Below, one piece after another: positions 52,605-61,968 of a stretch of DNA of 64,000 nucleotides. Where the stretch lies: positions 19,022 to 83,021 of the forward strand of contig PHDB01000009.1 of NCBI GenBank assembly GCA_002842495.1, given 5' to 3'. Position 1 is the first letter of the stretch, and the number at the start of each line of letters is the position of its first letter. Under the pieces are notes generated by a model. That model made no database searches. It was not told where the DNA came from and saw nothing but the letters and a program-made list of their open reading frames with translations. A program made the translations under genes and the position numbers. The DNA comes from Bacteroidetes bacterium HGW-Bacteroidetes-6. GTDB taxonomy: Bacteria > Bacteroidota > Bacteroidia > Bacteroidales > DTU049.

Positions 52605-55454
52605 TTATTTTCTCACAAACAACACCCTATACACCATTTCTCCATTGGAAACGGACAAAACATAAGCACCTTCAGCAATTTGGCGGGTGCTAATGGAATT
52701 TTCTCCAACCGGAAGCATTCCTGTTTCAACAAGGCGACCACTGATGTCGGAAATTTCGTATTCTGTTTCCACATCGAAAGTGCGCGACAAGAAAAGCGTT
52801 TCGCCTACAGGGTTCGGAAACAAACTTAATTGCTGTGCATTCATTTCGCCAATTGCTTCGTAAAGCATTACCACAATTGTTCGGAGCGAAGTATCGCTTT
52901 TGCACTCTGCGGCATTTGCAATTAATGCCACATCGAAACTTCCAGTGGTAGAATACATATGATACGGGTTTGAATCGGAACTTTGGCTTCCATCGCCAAA
53001 ATCCCAGTGGTACGAAACAGCATTTTGTGAGTTGTTGTAGAAAAGCACCACCGGATTGGAGAGGAAAACAGTATCGTCCGACACATCGAAAAGTGAAATG
53101 GCGTTGAGTCCAACATTGACGTATTGCAGTTGTACCAGCGTGTCGCTGCCGTTGCCATTCTGGGCCACCAAAATTGCGTCGAATTGTCCGCTGGTGAGAT
53201 ACACCGCAGTGCATTGGTTGCCAATCTGACTGATGATGTTTCCGCCGTTGAGGAACCATTGCAGCGTACTTGAATTCTGACTTGCTGAGGTGAATACAAC
53301 AGTGTCGCTGGGACAAATTTGTGTTTCGTTTGCCGAAAAAGCAGCCATTGGCAAAGGAATTTTCGAGAATTTCACCGCATCAAATGCAATGGAATCGCCA
53401 TCGGTTCCGGTAGAATCGCCCAAATAAACCAATGCAGCACCAGGAGCCATGCTGAAAACACCAAGTTCGACCCATGTGTTTTTATGCGTAGCCTGATTTA
53501 CAGTTACCGTTGTATCGGCTCCAACACGTGTGATGCGATACATGGCATTGGTGGTGTTGGTTCCTTTCGAAGGTATAAAAACACTAACACGGTACAAAGC
53601 GGTGTCTGGAATAGTGGGTTCCCAAGTGGTGTAGCAGATATCGGGCGAAGTAGCCATTCCGAGTGTAAACCATGTGTGACCGTTGTAGCCGGTGTTGAAA
53701 TCGCGGAAATAGCGCATGGTGCTTCCTAAAGTAGCATTATTCATGAAAAAACCGTGACCATAGTAGTTGTTGTCTATGATTGTGTCGTTGTAAACAGGTT
53801 CTGTAGTTCGCGCTGCAACTGTCCATGCAACATAACTGTTTGTTCCGCCCAGATTGGCCAGACCATTGTTGTAGCCAGGCCAGTCGTACGATACGCCTGC
53901 TCCATCGTAGTCGCAATAGGTGGCGTCATTTCGGTTTCCATACGGATCGTTAAACAGAAGCGAGTGTTGTGTATCGTAATAGCCGATGCAAAGCGTTAAG
54001 TGACCCGATGCTGTGAGATAGTTGCATATTGGGTGAACATATCCATTGTCAATTTCAGCAACGGTTTGAGCCCATGTGCAACTTGTTGTCCAAATCTGAT
54101 TCGAAGTCATGTAATGCTGAGTCAGATAGGTGCTCATACGACTGCTGGGTCCATAAGTACCGGTCCACATATAACCATATCCACCATAACTGGTTCCACT
54201 GCTGGCATCTAAAGCGGTTTCGCTATAATACCATTCGTCGAAACGATAGCGATCGGCAACATACGAACCATAATTATTCACATGCGGATCCCACGACATT
54301 CCGTGATCGACCGTGGTGGGCCATGGCGGGAGTCGGTTGTAGTAAGCAAAGGCCATGGCTGATGTTGTGGGAGCACAGCTCCAGTAGCCCGAGTGCCATG
54401 TTGGCGTGTCGTAAACCTGATGAACGTAAGGGACAGTACCAGGGACGGTCACAATTGTCGTTGTGCTTTTATCTGTTTCGAAGAAACGCATAGGTAGTTT
54501 TCCAGAGTGCCGATAAATGCATTTTGGAGTATTTTCGACCCATTTGTAAATACCGAGCGAAGTCTGATCATGAAAGTAAATATCTCCATTTTTATCAAAA
54601 ACAGGATTGAAAAACTGTTGTTCGCTTCCGCCAGCAAGGGTCATTTGAACACCAGTTTCAGGATTGAATAATTCAATTTGCGACCTTTTTACAGTGTAAT
54701 TCTCCGATTCGAGCTCGTTGAATGCAAGTAGATCTTGCGTTGGATGCCACCGGTTTGCAGAGCCATAAAGTGTACCGATTATGGTGTTCTGCTCGATGCT
54801 GAAAACCAGAATCCGTTGCAATGATGCTACAAACGAGATGTATTTCCCTGATGCCGAAAATGCAGGAAGCGCACATCCTTCGGGACTTACAACAACGGTT
54901 TCCTTTGTGGTTGTGTTCAGCATGAGCAATTGGTCGTTGTTGTCGTTATAAACAACCAATGTTCCGTCAGGCGAAATGGCTGTGTAGTTTGCATACACAT
55001 GGGTTGTGAAATGTTCTGTTGTCCCGTCTTTGCGGTAAACGGCAAATCCGGTGGTATCGGCAACCACCATATCGCCCCCGGATGAGAATGCGGGTTGGCC
55101 ACAAAGTGTTGCTGGCTCAGCAACGAAAGAAATTTCCCCAGTTTCAATATCGAGCAAAGCCGGGCATTGAAGTCCATTTTTGGAAATATGTTTAAACCCA
55201 ATGGTTTTGCCGTCGGGACTTAGCTGCATATACCTTCCGCAGCCGGGAGCAGCAATCAGCGTTTTTAACTGACCATCTGCAATCAAAAATATTTCGTTGC
55301 AGTTGTTCGATGTTGCGATCATTCCAAACCCGGTTGGAATCAGATTGCTGAAATAGCCATTTTCTTCGGCAAGATAAGCATCGTTCGGTCTGATGCTTTG
55401 TGCTGATGCCACCCCCATGGCAACCAGTAATATTACAGATGCAATAATCTTCAT
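52605..55454 (-). CDS. T9SS-secreted C39-like peptidase with propeller, golvesin-like and PKD domains
   Basis: 949 residues. Signal peptide (MKIIASVILLVAMGVASAQ). Residues about 30-330 look like TolB-type beta-propeller blades (DGKTIGFKHISKNG, SPDGTLVVYNDNND). A papain-like C39_2 domain follows: Cys360 in YWSCAPTTSAMAF, His485 in SGHLTLCIGYYD and Asp503 in FNDPYGN. Next is a golvesin-type carbohydrate-binding-like region (YFRDFNTGYNGHTWFTLG.. PDTALYRVSVFIP), then two PKD-like domains (one with YHWDFGDGS) and a sorting domain (LFPNPVGETLFL.. GAYVLSVSNGE). The catalytic triad is complete, so probably an active surface or secreted peptidase. Confidence 0.85.
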   Translation of the reverse strand: MKIIASVILLVAMGVASAQSIRPNDAYLAEENGYFSNLIPTGFGMIATSNNCNEIFLIADGQLKTLIAAPGCGRYMQLSPDGKTIGFKHISKNGLQCPALLDIETGEISFVAEPATLCGQPAFSSGGDMVVADTTGFAVYRKDGTTEHFTTHVYANYTAISPDGTLVVYNDNNDQLLMLNTTTKETVVVSPEGCALPAFSASGKYISFVASLQRILVFSIEQNTIIGTLYGSANRWHPTQDLLAFNELESENYTVKRSQIELFNPETGVQMTLAGGSEQQFFNPVFDKNGDIYFHDQTSLGIYKWVENTPKCIYRHSGKLPMRFFETDKSTTTIVTVPGTVPYVHQVYDTPTWHSGYWSCAPTTSAMAFAYYNRLPPWPTTVDHGMSWDPHVNNYGSYVADRYRFDEWYYSETALDASSGTSYGGYGYMWTGTYGPSSRMSTYLTQHYMTSNQIWTTSCTWAQTVAEIDNGYVHPICNYLTASGHLTLCIGYYDTQHSLLFNDPYGNRNDATYCDYDGAGVSYDWPGYNNGLANLGGTNSYVAWTVAARTTEPVYNDTIIDNNYYGHGFFMNNATLGSTMRYFRDFNTGYNGHTWFTLGMATSPDICYTTWEPTIPDTALYRVSVFIPSKGTNTTNAMYRITRVGADTTVTVNQATHKNTWVELGVFSMAPGAALVYLGDSTGTDGDSIAFDAVKFSKIPLPMAAFSANETQICPSDTVVFTSASQNSSTLQWFLNGGNIISQIGNQCTAVYLTSGQFDAILVAQNGNGSDTLVQLQYVNVGLNAISLFDVSDDTVFLSNPVVLFYNNSQNAVSYHWDFGDGSQSSDSNPYHMYSTTGSFDVALIANAAECKSDTSLRTIVVMLYEAIGEMNAQQLSLFPNPVGETLFLSRTFDVETEYEISDISGRLVETGMLPVGENSISTRQIAEGAYVLSVSNGEMVYRVLFVRK

Positions 55455-55478
55455 GGTAGAAAATATTAAAGTAGTATG

Positions 55479-55486
55479 CAAAGATA
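55479..55486 (-). promoter_or_regulatory. -7 element TATCTTTG of the C39-like gene
   Basis: TAnnTTTG match 24 bases upstream of the ATG at 55454. Confidence 0.55.
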
Positions 55487-55563
55487 ATGAATACAAAATG
55501 ACATTTTTTATCTTCAGAGAATTGAATTTTTTTTTATTTTTTATAACAAAAGTGAATAAAAGC

Positions 55564-55571
55564 TAAATTTG
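55564..55571 (+). promoter_or_regulatory. -7 element TAAATTTG of the 55592 gene
   Basis: TAnnTTTG match 20 bases upstream of the ATG at 55592, on the opposite strand to the C39-like gene promoter, from which it diverges. Confidence 0.55.
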
Positions 55572-55591
55572 CATATTAATTTTAAATTATT

Positions 55592-58500
55592 ATGAAACAA
55601 ACTAGCATTTTTCTTATTCTTGCGTTGTTATGCCAGATGGAGGGGTGGGCACAACAGCCGGACAAAAAGTTCATTACTGCCGGAAATGAACCACAGTTTG
55701 ACAATGCCCCGATTACCAACTACATCGGACATCAGATAAAGGCGACAAGAGCCAATCTGTATGCCGAGGGCTTCAACAACGGGGGCTCGGTTCCAACGGG
55801 TTGGTCGGTGGTTGATGTTTCGGGAACTGCCGGAGAAATAACATTTGTTGCAAGCTCTACGCATCCGTCAGGTTTTTCCCCGACAGAAGGAGCGTATATG
55901 GCGCGTTTTAACTCGTATGACTGTTCGAGTGGTAATTCTGCCAGACTGCAGCAAACGACTTCCTTCTCAACCACCGGTTACACGAATGTAAAGGTGAATT
56001 TCGACTGGACAAAAGACGATCAGTATCCATCTTCTATTGATAGCGTGTATGTACAATGGTCGGTTGACGGAACAACCTGGGATAGAGCAGGAGGCGTTGG
56101 TCGTTATCAAGCTTCCGGAGATTCCTGGACGGCTCAGTCGATCAGCCTGCCTGCCGGTGCAGGTAATCAGGCCAGCTTATATATTGCGTTTCTTTTTGTT
56201 TCCAAATACGGTAATGATTGTTATCTGGATAATGCGGTGGTTACGGCTGATCTGATACCGGCATATGACCTTTTGGTTTCCCAATGGAATACACCTGTAA
56301 CAGGTTCGGATGTAGATCCCTCGGATACGGTAAGAATAACGGTTTCCAACAACGGAACATCGGATGTTTCCAATTTCGATATAGCCTATTCCGTGGACGG
56401 AGGAAATACCTTTGTGACCCAGAATATTCCGGGGACACTTACAGCTGGCAATGATTCGATGTACACATTTACCACGTCGGCTGCACTCACTGTTTATACC
56501 ACCTATAATTGTATGGCGGCGGTTACTCTTTCCGGTGACGGAAATCACAACAACGATACACTGACAACGAATATCACCAAATCCATGCAGTTATATACAG
56601 ATACAGTGTATCCTCAATTGCAGCCTCTCTGGACAGGCACCGTTTGTGCCGACAGTATTGTTGACAGCAGTTATGTGGAGACTCTATCTGTTGACACGCT
56701 TGTTGGCTGGATGAAATTTGACATTTCTTCCATTCCCGATCAGGCCCAGATTCAGTCCGTAACGCTGCATGCGTATGAAGACATCGACAATTATGCTTAT
56801 TTCAGGGTGATGTCGCTCGAATACGATCCCATGGCAAATCCATACGATACAATTTACAATGATGCACGGAATGGAAGCACCTATTATCAATATGCTGCGA
56901 ATTTCCCAGATCCGGGTTGGTTTGCGGGAGCCCTGGGGTCAACCGCGAACAGCGATTTTTCGAACCGGCTTGCCGACGATTGGTTTGGTGTGGGTATTTG
57001 GGAATATGAAACAACCGGAGGCTATTATGCCCATTTCGAAGGCTGGAACGAAACAAATGTGCCGTACATCGTTGTTACGTATGGTTTTCCGTTGAGCGTT
57101 GATGTAACCGTTACCGGCGCCACAAGCCCGACAACAGGATATTTCAATTCTCCTTCCGGAATTGTGACGATCACTGTGAAGAATTTGGGAACAGATCCTG
57201 TTACCGAAATCCCGGTTTCCTATACCTGCAATGCCACCACGGTGAATGAAACAACACCGGTGGGAGATACGCTGCAGATGAACGATACTTACACCTATAC
57301 CTTTGTTCAGCCGCTTGATGTATCCGTTCCCGGAACATACAACGTTCAAGCTTCAGTTGCCTATTCAGGAGATATCAATCCCGGGAATGACACCTACAAT
57401 TACTCCTTTGTTGTTTGGGCTCCTTTTTACAAGAAAGTGATAGAATATGATGTGTCAGCGTTGACCGCTTCGTACGGGTCAGAATTCTACAACGGTCAGT
57501 TTTATATTTCACGATGGAACAGCAATCAGATCTATGTTTTAAACAACCAGGGAGGTCTTGATACCACATTGCCGGTTACTGTTCTTACTTCAGCTCAGGG
57601 ATTCCGCGATCTGTCCACAGACGGCGATTATTTTTACGGAGGGATCAATGCAACAACTCTTTACAGAGACAGCCTTGCAAGCGATACGTTCTATACGGTG
57701 AATTCTGCCACTACAGCAACCTATGTACGCGGTATTGATTATGATCCGGAAAATGACGCTTTGTGGATCTGCAACTGGACATCCGGTTCGGAAAACATTC
57801 TCCTTGTTGACAAAAATACCGGTGCTACAATTCAGACAATTACCAATCCGAATGCATCACTTTATGGTTTTGGAGGACTGGCTTACGATTACTGGACGCC
57901 GGGTGGTCCGTATATAGTGGGTGCATCTCAACATAATCATAATAATCAACTTGTCTGGATCAAAATATCTGACGGAACCGTTCTGGTTGATCACGATATT
58001 ACGCAGGATATTCCCTCGGCAATAACTGCAGCAGCCAGTATCGGAGGAGCATTCTGCTCGGACGAGGCAATTCCCGGCTCGGTGGTTCTTGGTGGGGTAA
58101 TTCAGAATTTCAGGCTCTGCGGCTTCGAAATTGTAAGCACGGCTATCGATACATTTTCTGTTCCCGGTCAGATCTCGGCTACAATAAACGATTCATTAAA
58201 GGAAATACATGTCGATTTCCCCTACAATGCAGATATGTCCAACGTAGTTCCCGAATTTGAGCTGAATGATTTTCATGATCTGGCTCTGGCGTATGTCAGT
58301 GGTGCTTTGCAAACAAGCGGAGTAAATACGTTCTCGCTTAACAACGGTGACACACTTGTTTACCATGTTGTCCGTATGAATTACAATAATACGGATTCGG
58401 TTTATACCGACTGGAATGTGATCATCAATGTTCTTGATACACCGAGTGTCACAACCGATTCTGCTACCCAGGTAATGTTGTTCTCGGCAAATCTGCACGG

Positions 58501-59236
58501 AACTGTTTATCCGCAAGGTGTAAATATTTCAGATGCCAAATTCAGATATGGCATTGCCAGCGGAGTTTATACGGATTCCATTGCGGCAACACCTGCAACA
58601 GCCTCCGGAATAACACCGGTGTCTTTCTCAGCATCTTTGAGTGCGTTAACACCCAATACGACATATTATTATCTGGCTACAGCAACAGATGGTTCTCTGT
58701 GGTTTGAGGGAGTTGAATTGTCGTTTACAACACTCGATTATACCATTAGTATCAATCCGGCTACACAGAGTGTTTCTGATGCTGCCGGCACCATTGATTA
58801 TTTGATTACATCCAACTATAACTGGACTGCAACAAGCGATCAGACATGGTGCACCGTAACAGCATCAGGAAGCGGTAATGACACATTGACGGCAGATTAC
58901 CAGCAAAATACAACGGCGTCGTCGCGTACGGCAACCATTGTTGTAACTGCAGGTACGGCTTCCGATACGGCTACACTGATTCAGGGATCTTCCGGTATTG
59001 AAGAACAGGGAATCTACTGTTTGGTCTATCCGAATCCGTCAGAAGGAGTATTTTATCTGAGTGTAAACGGATCGTACGATCTTCAGGTTATTGATATTCT
59101 TGGAGAAATTGTGTTCAATGACAGAATAACCAATGATTATGTTCTGGATCTGAACGGACATGCCGCTGGCTCGTATGTGCTTCGCCTTATATCTTCCGAT
59201 GGCAGCACATTGAACTACAAACTGATGATACGATAA
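55592..59236 (+). CDS. Large modular T9SS cargo protein
   Basis: 1214 residues with a signal peptide (MKQTSIFLILALLCQMEGWAQ). Order seen: a jelly-roll, choice-of-anchor-type domain (GFNNGGSVPTGWSVVD.. YLDNAVV, about 55-220); two CARDB-like domains (about 225-330 and 500-600); a DNRLRE-like region (VGWMKFDISSIPDQAQIQSVTLHAY); a propeller-like section (RGIDYDPENDALWICNW); an adhesin-like module with a segment LYHVVRMNYNN; an Fn3-like domain; a BACON domain (SINPATQSVSDAAGT.. NWTATSDQTWCTV); and the sorting domain (YPNPSEGVFYLSV.. GSYVLRLISSDG). No catalytic domain identified. Probably an adhesin or glycan binder. A terminator follows. Confidence 0.85.
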   Translation: MKQTSIFLILALLCQMEGWAQQPDKKFITAGNEPQFDNAPITNYIGHQIKATRANLYAEGFNNGGSVPTGWSVVDVSGTAGEITFVASSTHPSGFSPTEGAYMARFNSYDCSSGNSARLQQTTSFSTTGYTNVKVNFDWTKDDQYPSSIDSVYVQWSVDGTTWDRAGGVGRYQASGDSWTAQSISLPAGAGNQASLYIAFLFVSKYGNDCYLDNAVVTADLIPAYDLLVSQWNTPVTGSDVDPSDTVRITVSNNGTSDVSNFDIAYSVDGGNTFVTQNIPGTLTAGNDSMYTFTTSAALTVYTTYNCMAAVTLSGDGNHNNDTLTTNITKSMQLYTDTVYPQLQPLWTGTVCADSIVDSSYVETLSVDTLVGWMKFDISSIPDQAQIQSVTLHAYEDIDNYAYFRVMSLEYDPMANPYDTIYNDARNGSTYYQYAANFPDPGWFAGALGSTANSDFSNRLADDWFGVGIWEYETTGGYYAHFEGWNETNVPYIVVTYGFPLSVDVTVTGATSPTTGYFNSPSGIVTITVKNLGTDPVTEIPVSYTCNATTVNETTPVGDTLQMNDTYTYTFVQPLDVSVPGTYNVQASVAYSGDINPGNDTYNYSFVVWAPFYKKVIEYDVSALTASYGSEFYNGQFYISRWNSNQIYVLNNQGGLDTTLPVTVLTSAQGFRDLSTDGDYFYGGINATTLYRDSLASDTFYTVNSATTATYVRGIDYDPENDALWICNWTSGSENILLVDKNTGATIQTITNPNASLYGFGGLAYDYWTPGGPYIVGASQHNHNNQLVWIKISDGTVLVDHDITQDIPSAITAAASIGGAFCSDEAIPGSVVLGGVIQNFRLCGFEIVSTAIDTFSVPGQISATINDSLKEIHVDFPYNADMSNVVPEFELNDFHDLALAYVSGALQTSGVNTFSLNNGDTLVYHVVRMNYNNTDSVYTDWNVIINVLDTPSVTTDSATQVMLFSANLHGTVYPQGVNISDAKFRYGIASGVYTDSIAATPATASGITPVSFSASLSALTPNTTYYYLATATDGSLWFEGVELSFTTLDYTISINPATQSVSDAAGTIDYLITSNYNWTATSDQTWCTVTASGSGNDTLTADYQQNTTASSRTATIVVTAGTASDTATLIQGSSGIEEQGIYCLVYPNPSEGVFYLSVNGSYDLQVIDILGEIVFNDRITNDYVLDLNGHAAGSYVLRLISSDGSTLNYKLMIR

Positions 59237-59253
59237 ACGTTTTTGAGAATAAT

Positions 59254-59287
59254 GAAAAAGCCTCCGGATTTCCGGAGGCTTTTTTTT
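59254..59287. terminator. Bidirectional terminator between convergent T9SS genes
   Basis: A perfect 11-bp stem (AAGCCTCCGGA / TCCGGAGGCTT) with a 2-base loop, A-run on the left, T-run on the right. It serves both the gene ending at 59236 (plus) and the one ending at 59307 (minus). Confidence 0.9.
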
Positions 59288-59306
59288 GAGAGTAGAAATT
59301 TGGAAA

Positions 59307-60851
59307 TTACTTTTGAATGACAACTGTCCCGGAGGTGGAAATACTGCTGTTCTGTAGTTTCAGAAAATACAATCCGGATGAAAATTCTTTCATGGAAAAA
59401 AGAATAATGCCGGCGCTGTTGTTTTCGGAATGGAACACCATTTTCCCGTGGGAGTCAAAGATGCTTACAGAACAACCAGTAAGGGTTTCAGGTATTTTGA
59501 CCGAGAACTCGCCATCGGATGGATTTGGAAAGACTGTCAGTGTAGTGCTTTTTTGATTTTCTGCTATTGATGTGACATCAAAGAAATTTTCAATGTCGCT
59601 CGCCGTAAGGGCACAATCAAATATTTGAACATCGTCTATGTCGCCGGCAAAATATCTGTCAAACAAACGGCTTGTGCCGATCAGTGCATTTGTGCTTCCT
59701 GAGGTGGAATGCTCATTTCCGTTGATATGGGATCCTACCAGTGTCCCGTTCAGGTAATAATATGTTGAATCAGCATTCCGGACGAGTGTTGCCATGTTCC
59801 AGGTGTTTTGAACAACAGGAACTGATACCATTCCGGAAGACAGTCCCGTTGTGTATCGTATATAAGTAGTTCCGCTCAGTCGATAAACAACAATCTGTGT
59901 TGATCCGTTTACTGTTCCGCTATTATCAGAAACGTAAATATGCCGGTATTCGTCGTCGATGGTATCAGCCTTAAACCAAAGATTAATACTTCTTTCCGGC
60001 AAGTCAAAATCTTCAGGTAATTCAATATAACTGTCGGTACCATCAAAGTTATATGCTCCGGCGGGAGCGCCGAACCTGTTTATAGCCGAAGAAACGTTGT
60101 AGGGTGTGCCGTTCAGTCCGTTGATTGTAGTGTCATTGGCGTTGCCGTCGAACGGATAACTTGCCAGAAGGCAGTTAGTGCTGTCTGAGATACTGAATAA
60201 TGAGTCTACCTGAAAAGGAGTGAGCTGACAGTTGTATATTGTGACATCATCAATCAGGCCATCAAAATATCTGTCCATGAGCCGGCTCACCCCAAGCATT
60301 GCAGTTGAATGACCGCTTGCGGAATGCTCATTTCCGTTGATGTGCACTCCGACCCTGACACCATTCAGATAATAAACAGTGCTGTCAATACCTCTGGCAA
60401 TTGTTGCCATATACCAGGTATTTTCAGAAACAGGAACAGAAACCATCCCTGCCGATAATCCTGTTGTGAAGCGAATGTGTTTGGATCCAGCATCTTCATA
60501 TACAATGAGTTGAGTTGAGCCAAAGCTCAGTCCAGAATTGTCAGAGATATAAATGTGTCGATTGATAACATCGATGGTTCTTGCATTAAACCACAGATTG
60601 ATACTTCGGGTATTGATGTCGAAATCGTTTGGCAAATCAATATAACTGTTTGATCCATTGAAACTGTATGAACTGTTGGCTGTGCCAAAGCGATTGGTGT
60701 CTAAAACCACATTGTAAGTTGTTCCATCGTAGCTGTTTCCACTGATGTCATTGGCATTTCCCGAAATTGGGTAATTCGCAACAATGCATGACTGACTGAA
60801 TGCAAACGAGAATGATAATAAAAGCGCAGAAATGAGAATTACAGTTTTCAT
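59307..60851 (-). CDS. T9SS cargo protein with two LamG/concanavalin-like domains
   Basis: 514 residues. Signal peptide (MKTVILISALLLSFSFAFSQ). Two LamG-type domains (about 25-225 and 230-425) are near copies: INLWFNA/INLWFKA, HIYISDNSG/HIYVSDNSG, INGNEHSASG/INGNEHSTSG, and DRYFDGLIDDV/DRYFAGDIDDV. The C-terminus is a sorting domain (VFPNPSDGEFSVKIPE.. GLYFLKLQNSS). Such repeats bind glycans or proteins. The start at 60851 is chosen because the ATG at 60872 overlaps the promoter. Confidence 0.88.
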   Translation of the reverse strand: MKTVILISALLLSFSFAFSQSCIVANYPISGNANDISGNSYDGTTYNVVLDTNRFGTANSSYSFNGSNSYIDLPNDFDINTRSINLWFNARTIDVINRHIYISDNSGLSFGSTQLIVYEDAGSKHIRFTTGLSAGMVSVPVSENTWYMATIARGIDSTVYYLNGVRVGVHINGNEHSASGHSTAMLGVSRLMDRYFDGLIDDVTIYNCQLTPFQVDSLFSISDSTNCLLASYPFDGNANDTTINGLNGTPYNVSSAINRFGAPAGAYNFDGTDSYIELPEDFDLPERSINLWFKADTIDDEYRHIYVSDNSGTVNGSTQIVVYRLSGTTYIRYTTGLSSGMVSVPVVQNTWNMATLVRNADSTYYYLNGTLVGSHINGNEHSTSGSTNALIGTSRLFDRYFAGDIDDVQIFDCALTASDIENFFDVTSIAENQKSTTLTVFPNPSDGEFSVKIPETLTGCSVSIFDSHGKMVFHSENNSAGIILFSMKEFSSGLYFLKLQNSSISTSGTVVIQK

Positions 60852-60869
60852 GACTTTTGTATTAATTTT

Positions 60870-60877
60870 CAAAATTA
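60870..60877 (-). promoter_or_regulatory. -7 element TAATTTTG of the LamG gene
   Basis: TAnnTTTG match 18 bases upstream of the ATG at 60851. Confidence 0.5.
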
Positions 60878-60930
60878 AGGGAAATATTGTTACAAAACAG
60901 TAAAAGCTATTTTTTATGAATGGGATTTAA

Positions 60931-61968
60931 TTATTCTGCCACCCCATTCCACTCCGAAACGCCACAAGTGCTAAAAAACCCGGCTGCATTATAGCTGGAA
61001 TCAGTGAGGTCGAATAAATTACTATGTGCATTTCCGGGCTGAACCACAACAATTCCGTTGTTCCACTGTGTTTCGATAAGTATTTCGCGAATCCATGCAG
61101 CATAAAGAGCTGATATGCTATAGCGTCGCTCTCTGATTTTTGTTCCTTTAGGAAAATAGATATTTTCGAAGTCGTTACCTACAATTTCGCCCATATCGAG
61201 CGAACCCAATGTGTAAAAATATAGAGTTGCTACCGAGCTAATTGTATCGTATCCCGAAATATGACGCCAGTCGAGAAATATTTCGTACATGGCATATCGT
61301 GTTGGGTCGTAACCTGATGCAACGTAGGAGATTTTATAAATACTATCGGTTGTGTTGGCAAGTGCAAGAGAAAGTGGTGTAAATAATTCGGCAGGGGGCA
61401 TTACGTCGGAACCATACCACAAATGGCCAATACTATCCTGATCAACATATTGGACAAGTAAGGAATAGGTTTGTCCGGCAATTCCATGAAATGTTGAATC
61501 GGAATAATAATGTCCGGGGTTTTGAGAGTCTTCGGTAAAGTTATATGTAGTGCTGTTGAATACGATTTTTACGTCGGCACCAGAAACCATGGCCGGCGTT
61601 TCGTTGAGCGAGGAGACAGGCAGACTGAGAACAACCTCGTGTGTTGTGTCTTCGTTGGTAAGCATAGCCTCCACTACAATTTTGGGAAGTTTGCCATTGT
61701 CGAGGTTCCAGTCGGTTTCTTTTTCGCAGGATGTGAAAAGAAGAATGAGAGAGACTGTTAATAATCCAGTAAAACGAGTGTGAAATACAATGCGATTTTC
61801 TTTATCCCTTTCATGATAATTCAAATAAAACTGGTTTTGCAACCTTGATGTAATAACAAAAAAGGCAGTCATGCTGAGCCTGTCGAAGCATGACCTCAAT
61901 AATGATTTTTGCCCCCCTTCGACAAGCTCAGGGTGACGATATATGTATATTTTCTTCATCCATTTCAT
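60931..61968 (-). CDS. DUF4249 lipoprotein; start uncertain
   Basis: The mature part, from FTSCEKETDWNLDNGKLPKIVVEAML onward, is a typical DUF4249 protein (about 270 residues, surface lipoprotein partner of TonB receptors, with PPAELF-like segments). The signal peptide has no good start in frame: the available ATGs (61968, 61959, 61872) lie in or next to a palindromic repeat whose translation is HPELVEGGQ and FDRLSMT. A better signal start, MKGIKKIALYFTLVLL, begins at ATG 61814 in another frame and would join the mature part with a 1-bp shift. The full open frame is given here. Likely operon with the TonB receptor gene. Confidence 0.75.
   Translation of the reverse strand: MKWMKKIYIYRHPELVEGGQKSLLRSCFDRLSMTAFFVITSRLQNQFYLNYHERDKENRIVFHTRFTGLLTVSLILLFTSCEKETDWNLDNGKLPKIVVEAMLTNEDTTHEVVLSLPVSSLNETPAMVSGADVKIVFNSTTYNFTEDSQNPGHYYSDSTFHGIAGQTYSLLVQYVDQDSIGHLWYGSDVMPPAELFTPLSLALANTTDSIYKISYVASGYDPTRYAMYEIFLDWRHISGYDTISSVATLYFYTLGSLDMGEIVGNDFENIYFPKGTKIRERRYSISALYAAWIREILIETQWNNGIVVVQPGNAHSNLFDLTDSSYNAAGFFSTCGVSEWNGVAE
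61868..61937. repeat. Inverted palindromic repeat pair (REP-like)
   Basis: Left arm at 61868-61888 and right arm at 61917-61937 are imperfect reverse complements (about 19 of 21 positions) with a 28-base spacer. It lies between the TonB receptor stop and the DUF4249 lipoprotein sequence. The same motif is a familiar intergenic repeat in Bacteroidota. Confidence 0.8.
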
